NCBI RefSeq assembly: GCF_019670125.1 | Contig: NZ_AP023033.1 | Location: forward strand, 938,501 to 1,002,500 | Source of the DNA: Agarivorans aestuarii | GTDB lineage: Bacteria > Pseudomonadota > Gammaproteobacteria > Enterobacterales > Celerinatantimonadaceae | Direction: 5' to 3' | Length of the DNA stretch: 64,000 nucleotides | Shown here: positions 33,627 through 43,032 of the stretch, piece by piece | Position numbering within the stretch: the first letter of the stretch is position 1 | How the letters are laid out: every line of letters begins with the position of its first letter | Made by a program: the position numbers and the translations under genes | The notes under the pieces: model-generated | The model's database searches: none | Seen by the model: only the letters and a program-made list of their open reading frames with translations | Told to the model about the DNA's origin: nothing

Positions 33627-34595
33627 ATGTTAGTAAATGGAGTATGGACCGAAGACTGGCAGCCTTTGCAGAAGGCGGATGAGCAAGGGCGTTTTGTAAG
33701 GCAAACTTCCGGATTCCGCCATTGGGTAACCGCTGATGGTAGCCCTGGTCCAACTGGCGTGGGTGGCTTTAAAGCGGAAGCCGGGCGTTACAGATTATAC
33801 GTGGCCTTAATTTGCCCTTGGGCATCGCGCACGCTGATTGCACGTAAGCTAAAAGGCTTAGAAGCGCTAATCCCTGTTACGGTACTTAACCCTAGTTTAA
33901 GCCCTCAAGGTTGGCGTTTTGGCGGCTACCAAGGTGCAGATCAAGACCCGTTGTTCTCCGCTAATTACCTACACCAAATTTATACGCAGGCAGATCCCAA
34001 CTTTACCGGAAGAGCTACCGTGCCAGTGCTCTGGGACATGCAGAAAAATGTGATAGTGAATAACGAAAGCGCCGACATTCTGCGCATGTTCGATAGCGCC
34101 TTTGAGGAGTTAGTTCCCTCTAAAATTCGCCTTTATCCAGAGCAACATAGTGAAGAGATAGATGCCCTAAATGCGCGAATTTATCACCAGTTGAATAACG
34201 GCGTTTATAAAGCAGGCTTTACTCAGTCGCAAGCTGCTTACGAAGAGGCGGTAAAAGGGGTATTTGAAGTATTAGAGGAGCTGGAGCAAAGGCTAGCAAA
34301 GCAGCAATACTTAGTTGGGGATAGGCTTACCGAAACCGATATTCGAACCTTTGTCACACTAATACGTTTCGATCTTGCCTATTACGGTTTGTTTAAAACC
34401 AATCGTAAACAAATAGCTGATTACCCTTTGTTGTCAGCTTACATGCAACGAATACTGGCCTTACCTGGAGTGGCTGAGACGGTTAATGTTGACCACATTA
34501 CTCGCGGCTATTATTCGATTAAGGCCTTAAACCCATCTGGAGTTCGACCTATTGGGCCTGCGCATATCGATGCTTTAATGGCAGCGCTAGCCTAG
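33627..34595 (+). CDS. yqjG: Glutathionyl-hydroquinone reductase (Xi-class GST, YqjG-like)
   Basis: This family reduces glutathionyl-hydroquinones to hydroquinones with glutathione. The product (322 residues from ATG 33627, after GAGAGGAG) has the active-site motif ICPWASRTLIARKLKGL with the catalytic cysteine, the conserved RATVPVLWD and NESADILRMF, and the C-terminal helical domain. A longer frame begins at 33564 but overlaps ygiD without a ribosome-binding site. Together with YgiD it suggests a quinone/catechol detoxification unit. Confidence 0.88.
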   Translation: MLVNGVWTEDWQPLQKADEQGRFVRQTSGFRHWVTADGSPGPTGVGGFKAEAGRYRLYVALICPWASRTLIARKLKGLEALIPVTVLNPSLSPQGWRFGGYQGADQDPLFSANYLHQIYTQADPNFTGRATVPVLWDMQKNVIVNNESADILRMFDSAFEELVPSKIRLYPEQHSEEIDALNARIYHQLNNGVYKAGFTQSQAAYEEAVKGVFEVLEELEQRLAKQQYLVGDRLTETDIRTFVTLIRFDLAYYGLFKTNRKQIADYPLLSAYMQRILALPGVAETVNVDHITRGYYSIKALNPSGVRPIGPAHIDALMAALA

Positions 34596-34616
34596 TGTTA
34601 TCACTTAAACAAAGTA

Positions 34617-34650
34617 GTGCTTACAAGAGATTTGTAAGCGCTTCCTTTTT
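34617..34650 (+). terminator. Terminator after the glutathionyl-hydroquinone reductase gene
   Basis: GTGCTTACAA and TTGTAAGCGC form a ten-pair stem (one G-U) with a GAGAT loop, followed by TTCCTTTTT. Confidence 0.75.
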
Positions 34651-34787
34651 ACTTGGGCTATTAAAATGGCAATACATCGATAAATCTTCTTGGGTGTATC
34701 TACTACATATCTTTATTTAAAGGTTTGGGGGTGAGTTTTGCTTTCTTGGTATGTTTGCTTATTTTGTGATTTAGGTAGATTGAAAAA

Positions 34788-34799
34788 GAAAGCGCTTTC
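34788..34799. promoter_or_regulatory. Palindrome GAAAGCGCTTTC, candidate LacI-family operator
   Basis: A perfect 12-bp palindrome with central GCGC, 45 bases before the GH30 start. The form fits operators of LacI-type sugar regulators. No regulator gene is adjacent. Confidence 0.5.
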
Positions 34800-34844
34800 A
34801 TTATAACCTGTGCTCAGTTTAGATAAACAAGGTTGATTGAGTAA

Positions 34845-36209
34845 ATGAAAGCAACACACTATAGAACACTGGAGCGCACGGGTGAGCGTTGGGCAGAAAA
34901 GGCACCAGTGGAGTTTAAGTCTCATTACAAAGTGCAGCAATCGATGATTGCGGTTAACTCGAAAGAGAGATTTCAAAGCCATATCGGCTTTGGTGGCGCA
35001 TTTACCGAAGCGGCAGCCAGCACCTTTTACGAGATGCCAGAGGCCTTGCAAGAGGAATTTACTAAGGCCTATTTTGATAAAGAGCAGGGCTTGGGGTATG
35101 TGCTAGGGCGTGTTGCTATTCATTCCTGTGATTTTGCTTTAGGCAACTATACCTATATCGAAGAAGGGGATAGTGAGCTTAATAGCTTTGATCTTTCTCA
35201 CGAAGAGCAATGGGTTATTCCCATGATCAAGCGGGCGGCTGAACAGGCTGGTGAGCCGATCACTATGTTGGCATCGCCTTGGAGTCCACCGGCATTTATG
35301 AAATCTAACGGTGAAATGAATTACGGCGGAAAACTGTTGGCTGAATATCAGCAGCCTTGGGCCAACTATTACACCAAGTTTATCGAACAGATGGAGCTAC
35401 GCGGCGTACCTATCTGGGGCATTAGTATTCAAAACGAACCGGAAGCCGATCAAATCTGGGATTCGTGTTTTTATTCTGCCGAAGAAGAGCGCGACTTTAT
35501 CAAAAATTACCTCGGCCCAGCTATGCATGCCGCAGGCTACCAAGATAAAGCCATTGTTATTTGGGACCATAACCGTGATGTTATGGTGCAGCGAACAGCC
35601 ATTGTGCTTAGTGACCCAGAGGCAGCCAAGTATGTGTGGGGCGTGGGCAATCATTGGTATGTGAGTGAAGATTTCGAAAATCTCTCTATGGTGCATCACC
35701 TTTATCCAGATACTCATATTATCTTTACCGAAGGTTGTGTGGAGCTAACCGATACCTCGGTAGATAAGAATGATAAAAGTGGCTACTTAGGCGCTTGGGG
35801 GAATGGCGAGCGTTATGGCAGAAACATTATTGGTGATTTTAACAACTATTCAGAGGGCTGGATTGATTGGAATTTGTTGTTAAATGAACAAGGTGGTCCA
35901 AATCATGTAGAGAACTTCTGCGAAGCGCCCATTATGTATAACCGCCAGACAAAGTCGCTAATTTACAATAACTCGTATTACTACATTGGCCATTTATCTC
36001 GCTATGTTGAGATTGGCGCTAGGCGAATTAAAACCCAAGTAAGTGGTGAAAATTTGCATGCGGTAAGCTTTGAAAATAGCAACGGTGAGCGAGTCGTCGT
36101 AGTACAAAATGAAGGGCATGTGGCCAAGCTTACTTTGGTGGTTGATGGCTTAGGTGCGGAGCTGTCTTTAGCGAATAACTCGATCAGCACTTTTGTGTTA
36201 AAAGCATAG
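34845..36209 (+). CDS. Glycoside hydrolase family 30 (beta-glucosidase or beta-1,6-glucanase type)
   Basis: The 454-residue product fits GH30: FGGAFTEAAASTF near the start, LASPWSPPAFMKSN, SIQNEPEADQIWDSC with the acid/base glutamate, and HIIFTEGCVEL with the nucleophile glutamate, then a C-terminal beta-sandwich-like end. There is no signal peptide, so it should act in the cytoplasm on imported oligosaccharides, while many GH30 enzymes are secreted. A LacI-type operator candidate precedes it. The exact substrate is not shown. Confidence 0.85.
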   Translation: MKATHYRTLERTGERWAEKAPVEFKSHYKVQQSMIAVNSKERFQSHIGFGGAFTEAAASTFYEMPEALQEEFTKAYFDKEQGLGYVLGRVAIHSCDFALGNYTYIEEGDSELNSFDLSHEEQWVIPMIKRAAEQAGEPITMLASPWSPPAFMKSNGEMNYGGKLLAEYQQPWANYYTKFIEQMELRGVPIWGISIQNEPEADQIWDSCFYSAEEERDFIKNYLGPAMHAAGYQDKAIVIWDHNRDVMVQRTAIVLSDPEAAKYVWGVGNHWYVSEDFENLSMVHHLYPDTHIIFTEGCVELTDTSVDKNDKSGYLGAWGNGERYGRNIIGDFNNYSEGWIDWNLLLNEQGGPNHVENFCEAPIMYNRQTKSLIYNNSYYYIGHLSRYVEIGARRIKTQVSGENLHAVSFENSNGERVVVVQNEGHVAKLTLVVDGLGAELSLANNSISTFVLKA

Positions 36210-36245
36210 TCACTTGTTGGGTTATTGCTCGTAAATCTTATCCTG

Positions 36246-36272
36246 AAAAAAAGCACCCTAGGGTGCTTTTTT
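36246..36272. terminator. Bidirectional terminator between GH30 and yghU
   Basis: AAAAAAGCACCC and GGGTGCTTTTTT form a perfect stem with a very short TA centre and A/T runs on both sides, serving the convergent genes. Confidence 0.8.
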
Positions 36273-36287
36273 AGTGGATAATTGAGC

Positions 36288-37145
36288 TTAAGGCTTTTTA
36301 CTTAATACCGCATCAATATCTGCCGCGCTGTGGCGTTCTGCCAGTTGCTCCCATTCTTCGCCCCATACCCGATTAACAATACGTCCACGTTGCACAGCAG
36401 GGCGTTGCTCTATCTCTTTAGCCCAGCGCATTACGTTGGTGTAGCTTGCGGCGTCTAAAAACTCTGCAGCTTCATAAACCGTGTTAAGCACAACGTTGCC
36501 ATACCAAGGCCAGGTAGCAATATCAGCGATGCTATATTCACTGCCACCCAAATACTGATTATTGGCGAGGCGTTTATCTAAAACATCTAGCTGACGTTTG
36601 GTTTCCATGGTGAAGCGATTAATTGGGTATTCGTATTTTTCTGGCGCGTACGCATAAAAATGTCCAAAGCCGCCACCTAAATACGGAGCAGAACCTTGTA
36701 GCCAAAATAGCCAGTTCATGGTTTCGGTGCGTGTGGCCAGCTCTTTAGGCAGCAGGTGGCCAAACTTCTCGGCCAGATATAGCAAAATAGCGCCCGACTC
36801 AAATACCCGAATAGGTGTGTCCCCGGAATGGTCGCTTAAAGCCGGAATCTTAGAATTAGGATTAATATCCACAAAGCCAGAGGAAAATTGGTCGCCTTCA
36901 CCAATGTTAATTAAGTAGGCGTCGTACTCTGCCTCTTTAACGCCTAGTGCCAGCAACTCTTCCAGCATTATCGTCACTTTTTGTCCATTTGGCGTTGCTA
37001 ACGAATGCAGCTGTAAAGGGTTGGCGCCCACAGCAAGGGTTTTCTCATGCCGTGCGCCTGAATCGGGCCGATTAATGCTTGCCCACTGACCACCACTTTC
37101 GTTGTCCATAGTCCAAACTTTTGGTGGCATGTATTGGTTTGTCAT
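36288..37145 (-). CDS. yghU: Glutathione S-transferase family protein YghU
   Basis: YghU-type (Nu-class) proteins are glutathione-dependent disulfide-bond oxidoreductases with two bound glutathiones. The 285-residue product has the long N-terminal extension (about 50 residues), LATPNGQKVTIMLEELL with the conserved Thr-Pro-Asn, NPNSKIPAL, FESGAILLYLAEKFGHLLP and the C-terminal helical domain with YSIADIATWPWYG. A palindrome lies in the promoter. Confidence 0.88.
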   Translation of the reverse strand: MTNQYMPPKVWTMDNESGGQWASINRPDSGARHEKTLAVGANPLQLHSLATPNGQKVTIMLEELLALGVKEAEYDAYLINIGEGDQFSSGFVDINPNSKIPALSDHSGDTPIRVFESGAILLYLAEKFGHLLPKELATRTETMNWLFWLQGSAPYLGGGFGHFYAYAPEKYEYPINRFTMETKRQLDVLDKRLANNQYLGGSEYSIADIATWPWYGNVVLNTVYEAAEFLDAASYTNVMRWAKEIEQRPAVQRGRIVNRVWGEEWEQLAERHSAADIDAVLSKKP

Positions 37146-37472
37146 TGTGTTTCCTTATCTGTTTAGGTGCTACCTATATGGATATAGGGATGGTTTTGCT
37201 ACATAAAACCGTTGTGGTTGTTTTAATTAGAACGCTTAAAGCAACAAAAAAATTCAGCCACAACAAGTCTCCTTATTACCGAGACTCTATACCTAGCTTT
37301 GTTGTTACACTTTAGGTGGAAATGACTAGCAGTAGCAAATGATTTTAAGCTCAGAAAGGAGAAAAAGGCCGAGCTATTAGGGTCACTCGGCGGATAATGT
37401 TTAACAGACTACTAATGCCAACAGGTGTTGCTTGATACCGCTACAGAAGCCGGCAGCGTAGTCTATTCGAGA
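37146..37472. other. Intergenic region, 327 bp
   Basis: Holds the yghU promoter with the palindrome at 37173-37188 and the spacer downstream of the PEP-CTERM-like gene. I see no gene here; a 64-codon frame at 37121-37315 has no coding features. Confidence 0.5.
37173..37188. promoter_or_regulatory. Palindrome CCTATATGGATATAGG
   Basis: Seven-base arms with a two-base centre, about 28 bases before the yghU start, in a good place for a repressor or activator site. The regulator is unknown. Confidence 0.45.
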
Positions 37473-38063
37473 TTACTGAGTATTACTTCTCAGTTTGCTA
37501 TTTCTAAGCCTTCTAGCTGCTAAACCAAATATGGCTAAAACGAAAACCGTAAGGCTGCTTGGCTCAATAACGCTGGCTGGGGCATTAGTTAAAAAATCTA
37601 TTTGCAGGAACATATCGCTGGTTACCGAGGTTTCAGGTAACGCAAAAGAAACACTGTCTGCGGTAAAGTCGGTTTGTACCCCTGTCATATTGGTACTTAC
37701 ATCAAGGCCAGTGAGTATTTTATTGGGCGTACCTAGCCAATCGAGATCGGACAGTACAAAGCTCAATAAGCCCCGTCCATCGCAGGTAAACCATCCGCAG
37801 TAAGGACCATTGTCAAAATCAACCCTTAGTGCATTGGCTAGAACATCGATGCTTAGTGAGTTTTCGAAATTGAAATAATCTGGGTATTCAATTTCATCAC
37901 TTACGGTAGCCGCTAATGCGCCATTGCCCTCACACAGTTGGTGTGCAGATCCAGAACTTTGCTGGCAAGATAAATACACGTCATCGCCGATTATGGTTGC
38001 AGAGGCTAAATTTGAAGCCAGCAACATCGCGCCTACTGCAAATATACCTAACAGTCTATTCAT
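37473..38063 (-). CDS. PEP-CTERM-like sorted secreted protein
   Basis: The 196-residue product has an N-terminal signal peptide (LLGIFAVGAMLLASNLASA) and a C-terminal sorting-like tail: IEPSSLTVFVLAIFGLAARRLRNS, that is an EP motif, a hydrophobic segment and a basic end. This is the PEP-CTERM layout used by exosortases (EpsH), with a variant IEPSS in place of VPEP. The central part has four cysteines in two close pairs and no family I know. It would be exported and anchored or processed at the envelope. No exosortase gene is in the window. Confidence 0.7.
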   Translation of the reverse strand: MNRLLGIFAVGAMLLASNLASATIIGDDVYLSCQQSSGSAHQLCEGNGALAATVSDEIEYPDYFNFENSLSIDVLANALRVDFDNGPYCGWFTCDGRGLLSFVLSDLDWLGTPNKILTGLDVSTNMTGVQTDFTADSVSFALPETSVTSDMFLQIDFLTNAPASVIEPSSLTVFVLAIFGLAARRLRNSKLRSNTQ

Positions 38064-38311
38064 AACTATTCCCTATGTTTATTGGATGCAGTAACCACTA
38101 AGCAGGGATTAAGCCAAAGATTTTTAAAGCTTAAATTACATATGTTTAGGCGGCTTTTTGTTTAACATGGCTACTTGAAAAAGAAAGATTATTCGCAGTT
38201 TGCATTTTGCGAAACATAAGACTTGATAGTTTGGATATTTGGCTAGTGATACAAGCAATACCTACATTAAAGCTATGCAAGTTGGCGTATTTAACTTGCA
38301 TAGCAAAAGCT

Positions 38312-39499
38312 TTAATTTGAGCGTGGTTTTAGACCTAAGGTAAGCACTGCAATGGCTAAAGTAATTAGCATGTTAATAGCGCAAAAATCTACAACCGCTA
38401 CAAAGCCGTCGCTGTCGATGAGCTCGCCAGCTATAAGTGCTCCAGCAGCAAAACCAAAAGACATGGCAAACAATAAAACACCTTGGGTTAGTGCCGGAGA
38501 AAATGGACTTAGCTGTTCAGCTATGGCGGGAATCACCATGTCAAACCATGAGATTGCTTGCATCAGCAATACAATCAACAGAACAGGTATTGCGCTAGGT
38601 ATTTGTGTTCCCACAGCCAGCCATAAACCAATAGCAGTAATGGCATAGCAACAGAGTCCGGTTATCCACACAACGTAAGGCCCACTTTTTTCAGCCCAAC
38701 GTCCAGCAGGTTCTAGTAAGGCTATGGTGAGAACTGCTGAGGCTGCTAAACCAAAAGCTGAGTGGCCTAAATCTACAGAAAATACCTGCTTAATAATCAG
38801 CGGGCCGGTTTCCATTAAATTGGTAGAGGTAAGCATCGAGAGAAAAATCGTGGCTAGAAATGCGCAAAAGGCTGCCTTTCCTCGATGGGAAAAAGCGGGC
38901 TTATTGCTTAGTTCATCAGCTTGTTCGTGCTCTTGATTGTCTAAAATCACCTTAGGTGGTGGAGCTATAAATACAGTGACTATAGAAATGCTAACTAAAG
39001 CCATCATCAAGATGAGTTGTTGTTCGCTGGTCCAATTCAAAAGGCTCACTAAACCTAGTAATGTACCTGCGATAACAATGCCCAAAAACTGAAACTGAAA
39101 TAAGCGGCTTAAGCCCCTACTATGCTGATTGGCAGGCAGAGAATTGATCACAAAAGTGGGGTTTAACACCAGCTGAGACACGGTGCCTATGCCAATACTT
39201 AATCCAAGCAGTAAATACATGTAGCTTTGTGTTGTCGCAAAGTAGAGCAGTATTAGCGACAGTAGATGAGAAAACAGCGCTACTTTTTGTAGCTGTCGAT
39301 GAATAGAATATTTGTCGGCCAGCCAGCCAATAAGTGGCGCGCTAATGCCAAAAATGCCAATTAGTGACATGACCGAGCCCATTAACGTGCCGCTGCCTGT
39401 CCGCTCAATAATCAATGGTGTAACGAGTAGCGCTAAGCCTACCCATTGCACAACCCCATTGGACATTTGTGCAATATATCAGGGTTTAAATTCTTTCAT
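38312..39499 (-). pseudogene. MFS transporter with stop codon after its natural start
   Basis: The body (384 residues from ATG 39466) is a 12-segment major facilitator with ISAPLIGWLADKYSIHRQLQ as the conserved loop 2-3. Eleven codons further upstream, at 39499, an ATG follows a perfect CAGGAGG site; it reads MKEFKP, then TGA (39481-39479), then YIAQMSNGVV in the same frame. A Trp codon (TGG) changed to TGA explains this well, since a W fits at the start of the first membrane segment. Restart at 39466 lacks a ribosome-binding site, so the gene is probably silent or weakly expressed. The substrate is unknown. Confidence 0.7.
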
Positions 39500-39921
39500 T
39501 TGTACCTCCTGAGTTATTCAAAAACTATCGCCTGTACGTTCAACCCTTGAAGGTGCTCAAGAGTGAAAAAGTAGGGCGAATAGTCGGATTTAACTCAGAG
39601 TAAAAATTTCGACAGCGTTGGCACAGTGTCTTACTCGTTGTTACTCAGTAGCGGAGTAAGTTACTGGGTTTATTGTTCCATTCTTCGAAATAATGCTTCC
39701 CGCTGCTGCTACTTACTCTTGTTTAACTCTCTCGATAAGCTTTGTTGCATGAATTAGCAGGGTGCTAATTGCGCGGGCTCTCAGATTAGTAGGGAGTCTA
39801 GAATTTAGCCAATCTCAAGCAAGTTAAGCCTTCGGCGATAAGTAAACGTGGTGGGACTGTAGCAAAGCAAATTAGTGGGCTTGTGATATTGGCATTTGAT
39901 TCCTAACTAAAGGTAATACAC
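39500..39921. other. Intergenic region, 422 bp, no gene seen
   Basis: This spacer lies between the divergent MFS gene and DUF3179 gene and must hold both promoters. There is an inverted repeat (CTTACTC at about 39632 with GAGTAAG at about 39656) and several TACTC repeats, but no clear regulator site or coding frame. Confidence 0.4.
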
Positions 39922-41022
39922 ATGAATAGAACAACCTTAAAAGCACTTTTTTATAGCTTGGCCTTGTTGATTGTTATTGTCAGTGTCGGCTCTGCAGTGG
40001 GGGTAACCGAACCGGGGCAAAAGTTTGGCACCGACAGGGCTGTAGTCGTTTGGCTGCTAGAGCACCGAGCATTAGTGGCAGTAATCAATATACTCATGAT
40101 GATCGGTTTAGTTGTGCTTAATCGAAGAACCCAAATTTGGCCACGTTCAATAATGGCAGTGTGTTCAGGCCTAGTTGCGCTGGGTATTTGGTGCAGTAAC
40201 TACGCTACTCAAACGGTGTTTCCTTCAAAGCAGCATAACGCTGAATATTACGACGTAAGTTACGCCGATACCGTGTTACCAGATGATCAAGTAATGTATG
40301 TGGTGCAAGTTGGTGACGACGTACGCATGTTCCCGCGTGAGCATTTACAAATTCCCCATATTGCAGGTTGGAACGTAGACGGCACCGACTACACCATGAC
40401 TTTTTGTGGCTTATCTAACTTGCCGGTAGTGATTGAAGCCGACTACGGTTTAGGTGAGTCTGACTTAAACGTATCGATTCAAACACATAATAATCTGATT
40501 TTTAAAGACACCAAAAATGATGTTTTTCTTCAGCAAATTACTATGGAGTCAGAGTTTACCGACCACAAACCAAAGCAGGTTCCAAATACTTTAATGTCGT
40601 GGGCTGCAGCGCGTGAGTTATACCCCAATGGCCAGGTGTTTATTTACCACTATGACCGTTTACTAGACAAGATGATCAATACCGCTTTCCAAGATGCTTT
40701 AGATGTTCAATTTGATAAAACGAGAGAAGATGAAGCGGCGTTTCCTACACTGCGCCTAGACGATAAACGATACAATCAAAAAGAGCTGATTTATGGTTAC
40801 GATGGTGGAGACTTCCAGTTTGCTTTTAGCATTGATGACGCGCGTACTTTTGCTGGTGAAACCTTTGAAGTGAACGGCCAAACCTTAAGCATTAACTACA
40901 ATAGCGAACATGACTTTGCCTACTTAGTCGATGGAGAAGGAGAACAGTTACCTACTCATAACGGTTTATTCTGGATGGTGTGGTCGCACTGGTTCCCTGA
41001 TACCGTTACTTTAAACGGCTAG
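39922..41022 (+). CDS. DUF3179 domain protein with N-terminal membrane segments
   Basis: The 366-residue protein has three hydrophobic segments in the first 100 residues (about 9-27, 50-66, 76-92) and then a DUF3179 domain: VVQVGDDVRMFPREHLQIPHIAGWNVDGTDYTMTFCGLS, a pattern with a conserved Cys near a TFCxL motif. The domain should be outside the inner membrane. The biochemical role of DUF3179 is unknown to me; a weak link to metal or redox chemistry has been proposed for related proteins, but this sequence gives no proof. Confidence 0.75.
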   Translation: MNRTTLKALFYSLALLIVIVSVGSAVGVTEPGQKFGTDRAVVVWLLEHRALVAVINILMMIGLVVLNRRTQIWPRSIMAVCSGLVALGIWCSNYATQTVFPSKQHNAEYYDVSYADTVLPDDQVMYVVQVGDDVRMFPREHLQIPHIAGWNVDGTDYTMTFCGLSNLPVVIEADYGLGESDLNVSIQTHNNLIFKDTKNDVFLQQITMESEFTDHKPKQVPNTLMSWAAARELYPNGQVFIYHYDRLLDKMINTAFQDALDVQFDKTREDEAAFPTLRLDDKRYNQKELIYGYDGGDFQFAFSIDDARTFAGETFEVNGQTLSINYNSEHDFAYLVDGEGEQLPTHNGLFWMVWSHWFPDTVTLNG

Positions 41023-41051
41023 CCTATATCCATTGAGCTTTAAACAATAAA

Positions 41052-41073
41052 AAGCCCGCTAAGTAGCGGGCTT
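41052..41073. terminator. Bidirectional terminator
   Basis: AAGCCCGCT and AGCGGGCTT pair around AAGT. An A run on the left gives a T run on the minus strand, so it serves the nucleotidase gene best as well as the DUF3179 gene. Confidence 0.7.
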
Positions 41074-41095
41074 ATACATTTAGTTTGGCTAAGCC

Positions 41096-42940
41096 TTAGT
41101 TTTGCAGGTTGCCGTCGGTATCGTAGAACATTTGGGTGCTGTAGCTTTCTAGCGGCAGTTTATCGATGGTTCCATTACGTTCTACGTAATCTACAAATGA
41201 TTGCGCATAGTCTAGGAAGCTATCTTCAAATTTACTCTCATCAGCAGAGATGTCGGCAAAGCTAAAGTATCCATCGCGGCCGCCAGCAATGTAGTTGTTG
41301 GTTACCACTGTGAAGCTGTCACTATCGGCCAAGGCTATCCAATCGGTGGTGCCTTTCGCTTTTACTTCTACGTCGTATAAACGAGAGCCAGTAGCTTGTG
41401 ACATATCCACCTTGTAACGTAAACCAGCAGCGTAAGGGTAAGCGCCAGTAGAGCCTTCTGGATCTAGCGAGTAATCTACAGCTTCGTTAAGTACCGTTTT
41501 AATTTCTGCGCCAGTCATTTCCAAGTAAACCAAGGTATTCGCGAAAGGCAGTAAGGTGTAGGCATCGCCAATGGTGTAATCGCCTTGTGGTACGTCGTTA
41601 CGTACGCCGCCGGCATTTTGAATGGCTACGTCGCCACGTATGGCTTGCTCCAAAAAGGCTTGAGCTACAAGGTTTGAAATATCTGAACCATTAGCGCTGG
41701 TGGCCGATACATCACACAAGGTGCTACGGCCTTGGCCCGGAATGCGCTCAAAGCATAGGTTTTGTGCCACGTCGCCTACTACTGATTGTTTTAGCACGTC
41801 CACTTCTTCGGCATAAACAGCTAGTAAATCTGTAGCATTAGCGTCGGCTGTAACAATCGATAAGTTAGGGTTGGCGGCTACCGCGTCGGTAACTGCAGTG
41901 CGAGTTGCACCGGTAAGCTCAACGCGGTCACCGTTAGTGTCTTTGCGCATAAAGCTGTCTGCTAGCAATAGGTGAGGGGTACCTGCACAGCTTTCTAACT
42001 TGCCGTTGCCATCGAAGGTAACAGCTAAATCACCCACTACAGCTGAGTATTGCCAAGCTTGGGCAACACACACTGGGTCGCCGTCTAAGTTGCTTACCAT
42101 GGTTGGGTAATCACCTGCACTGTTTAAGCCTAGCTCTTCAAAGTCACCTAATAGGGTGTGTGAGTCACCACCAATGATCACATCTACGTCAGTAAGTTTT
42201 GCGGCTAGCTCTAGGTCGTTTTTGTACTGATAGTGAGTTAACAAAATGATGTTGTTAACGCCTTTTTCTTTTAGCTCATCGATGTACATTTGCGCCGTGC
42301 TGGTTTCATCATGAAACTGAGTGGTGGCATCAGGGCTTGAAGAGTTTTTAGTTTTAGTGGCAATGTCGATACCGATTATACCTACCTTGGCATCGCCAAA
42401 TGACTTAATCATGTATGGCTGGAAGTAATCCCAACGGGTAGTTGGTGCAAGCGGCGATACGCCAACTTCAGGCTCTACGTTGGCAGCCAATACTTGGGTT
42501 TGGCAAGTTGGGCTATATAAAAACTCTAAGAAGGTTTTTAAGCCAGCGTCGCCGCCATCAAATTCGTGATTACCTAAAGCGAAAGCGTCAAAACACACTT
42601 CGTTCATTAAGGCTGCATCGGCTTCGCCTTTAAATAGGGTGTAGTAAAGATCGCCGGTAATTGCGTCACCCGCGTGCAGTTTTAATACATTGTCTTTACT
42701 TGCGGCTAGTTCATTGATTTTCGCCACAACTTTTGGAAAACCGCCTACCGAAACTCGAGTTGCTTCGCCCGCTAAGTTTAAGTCTATACCGCTATCAGCT
42801 TGTAAATGAGAGTGGTGATCGTTGATATGCAGTACGTTAATGCTAAGTGGCTGAGGGCTTGGGGTACTGTCGTCGTCATTACAGGCAACTAAAGCAACAC
42901 TAAGGGGAAGAAGGGCTAACCATTCCTTGCGAAAATTCAT
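41096..42940 (-). CDS. 5'-nucleotidase family lipoprotein (UshA/NadN-like)
   Basis: These enzymes hydrolyse nucleotides, UDP-sugars or NAD outside the inner membrane. The 614-residue product has a lipoprotein signal (LSVALVACN with the modified Cys), the metallophosphatase domain (NVLHINDHHSHL, HAGDAITGDL, FALGNHEFDGG, ILLTHYQYKND, VIIGGDSHT) and the C-terminal nucleotidase domain (about 400-600, with IQNAGGVRNDVPQGDYTIGD and NNYIAGGRDGYFSF). The two conserved parts match UshA/NadN in order. The exact substrate is not clear. Confidence 0.85.
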   Translation of the reverse strand: MNFRKEWLALLPLSVALVACNDDDSTPSPQPLSINVLHINDHHSHLQADSGIDLNLAGEATRVSVGGFPKVVAKINELAASKDNVLKLHAGDAITGDLYYTLFKGEADAALMNEVCFDAFALGNHEFDGGDAGLKTFLEFLYSPTCQTQVLAANVEPEVGVSPLAPTTRWDYFQPYMIKSFGDAKVGIIGIDIATKTKNSSSPDATTQFHDETSTAQMYIDELKEKGVNNIILLTHYQYKNDLELAAKLTDVDVIIGGDSHTLLGDFEELGLNSAGDYPTMVSNLDGDPVCVAQAWQYSAVVGDLAVTFDGNGKLESCAGTPHLLLADSFMRKDTNGDRVELTGATRTAVTDAVAANPNLSIVTADANATDLLAVYAEEVDVLKQSVVGDVAQNLCFERIPGQGRSTLCDVSATSANGSDISNLVAQAFLEQAIRGDVAIQNAGGVRNDVPQGDYTIGDAYTLLPFANTLVYLEMTGAEIKTVLNEAVDYSLDPEGSTGAYPYAAGLRYKVDMSQATGSRLYDVEVKAKGTTDWIALADSDSFTVVTNNYIAGGRDGYFSFADISADESKFEDSFLDYAQSFVDYVERNGTIDKLPLESYSTQMFYDTDGNLQN

Positions 42941-43032
42941 CTTTACTAACTCCGTTTAGATAGAAAACTCTAAACACTAGAGAGTTTAGATGAACCATAG
43001 ATGAACTATTTTTGTTAGTTTTATGTCGGTGG

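Noticed and set aside
34634-34645. GTAAGCGCTTCC as a second operator for the GH30 gene
   Set aside because: It is the right arm of the terminator hairpin at 34617-34650 of the upstream gene.
42969-42990. Hairpin TCTAAAC/GTTTAGA as terminator of cry-DASH
   Set aside because: Only seven AT-rich pairs and a short T run; it is in the promoter of the nucleotidase gene and could be chance.
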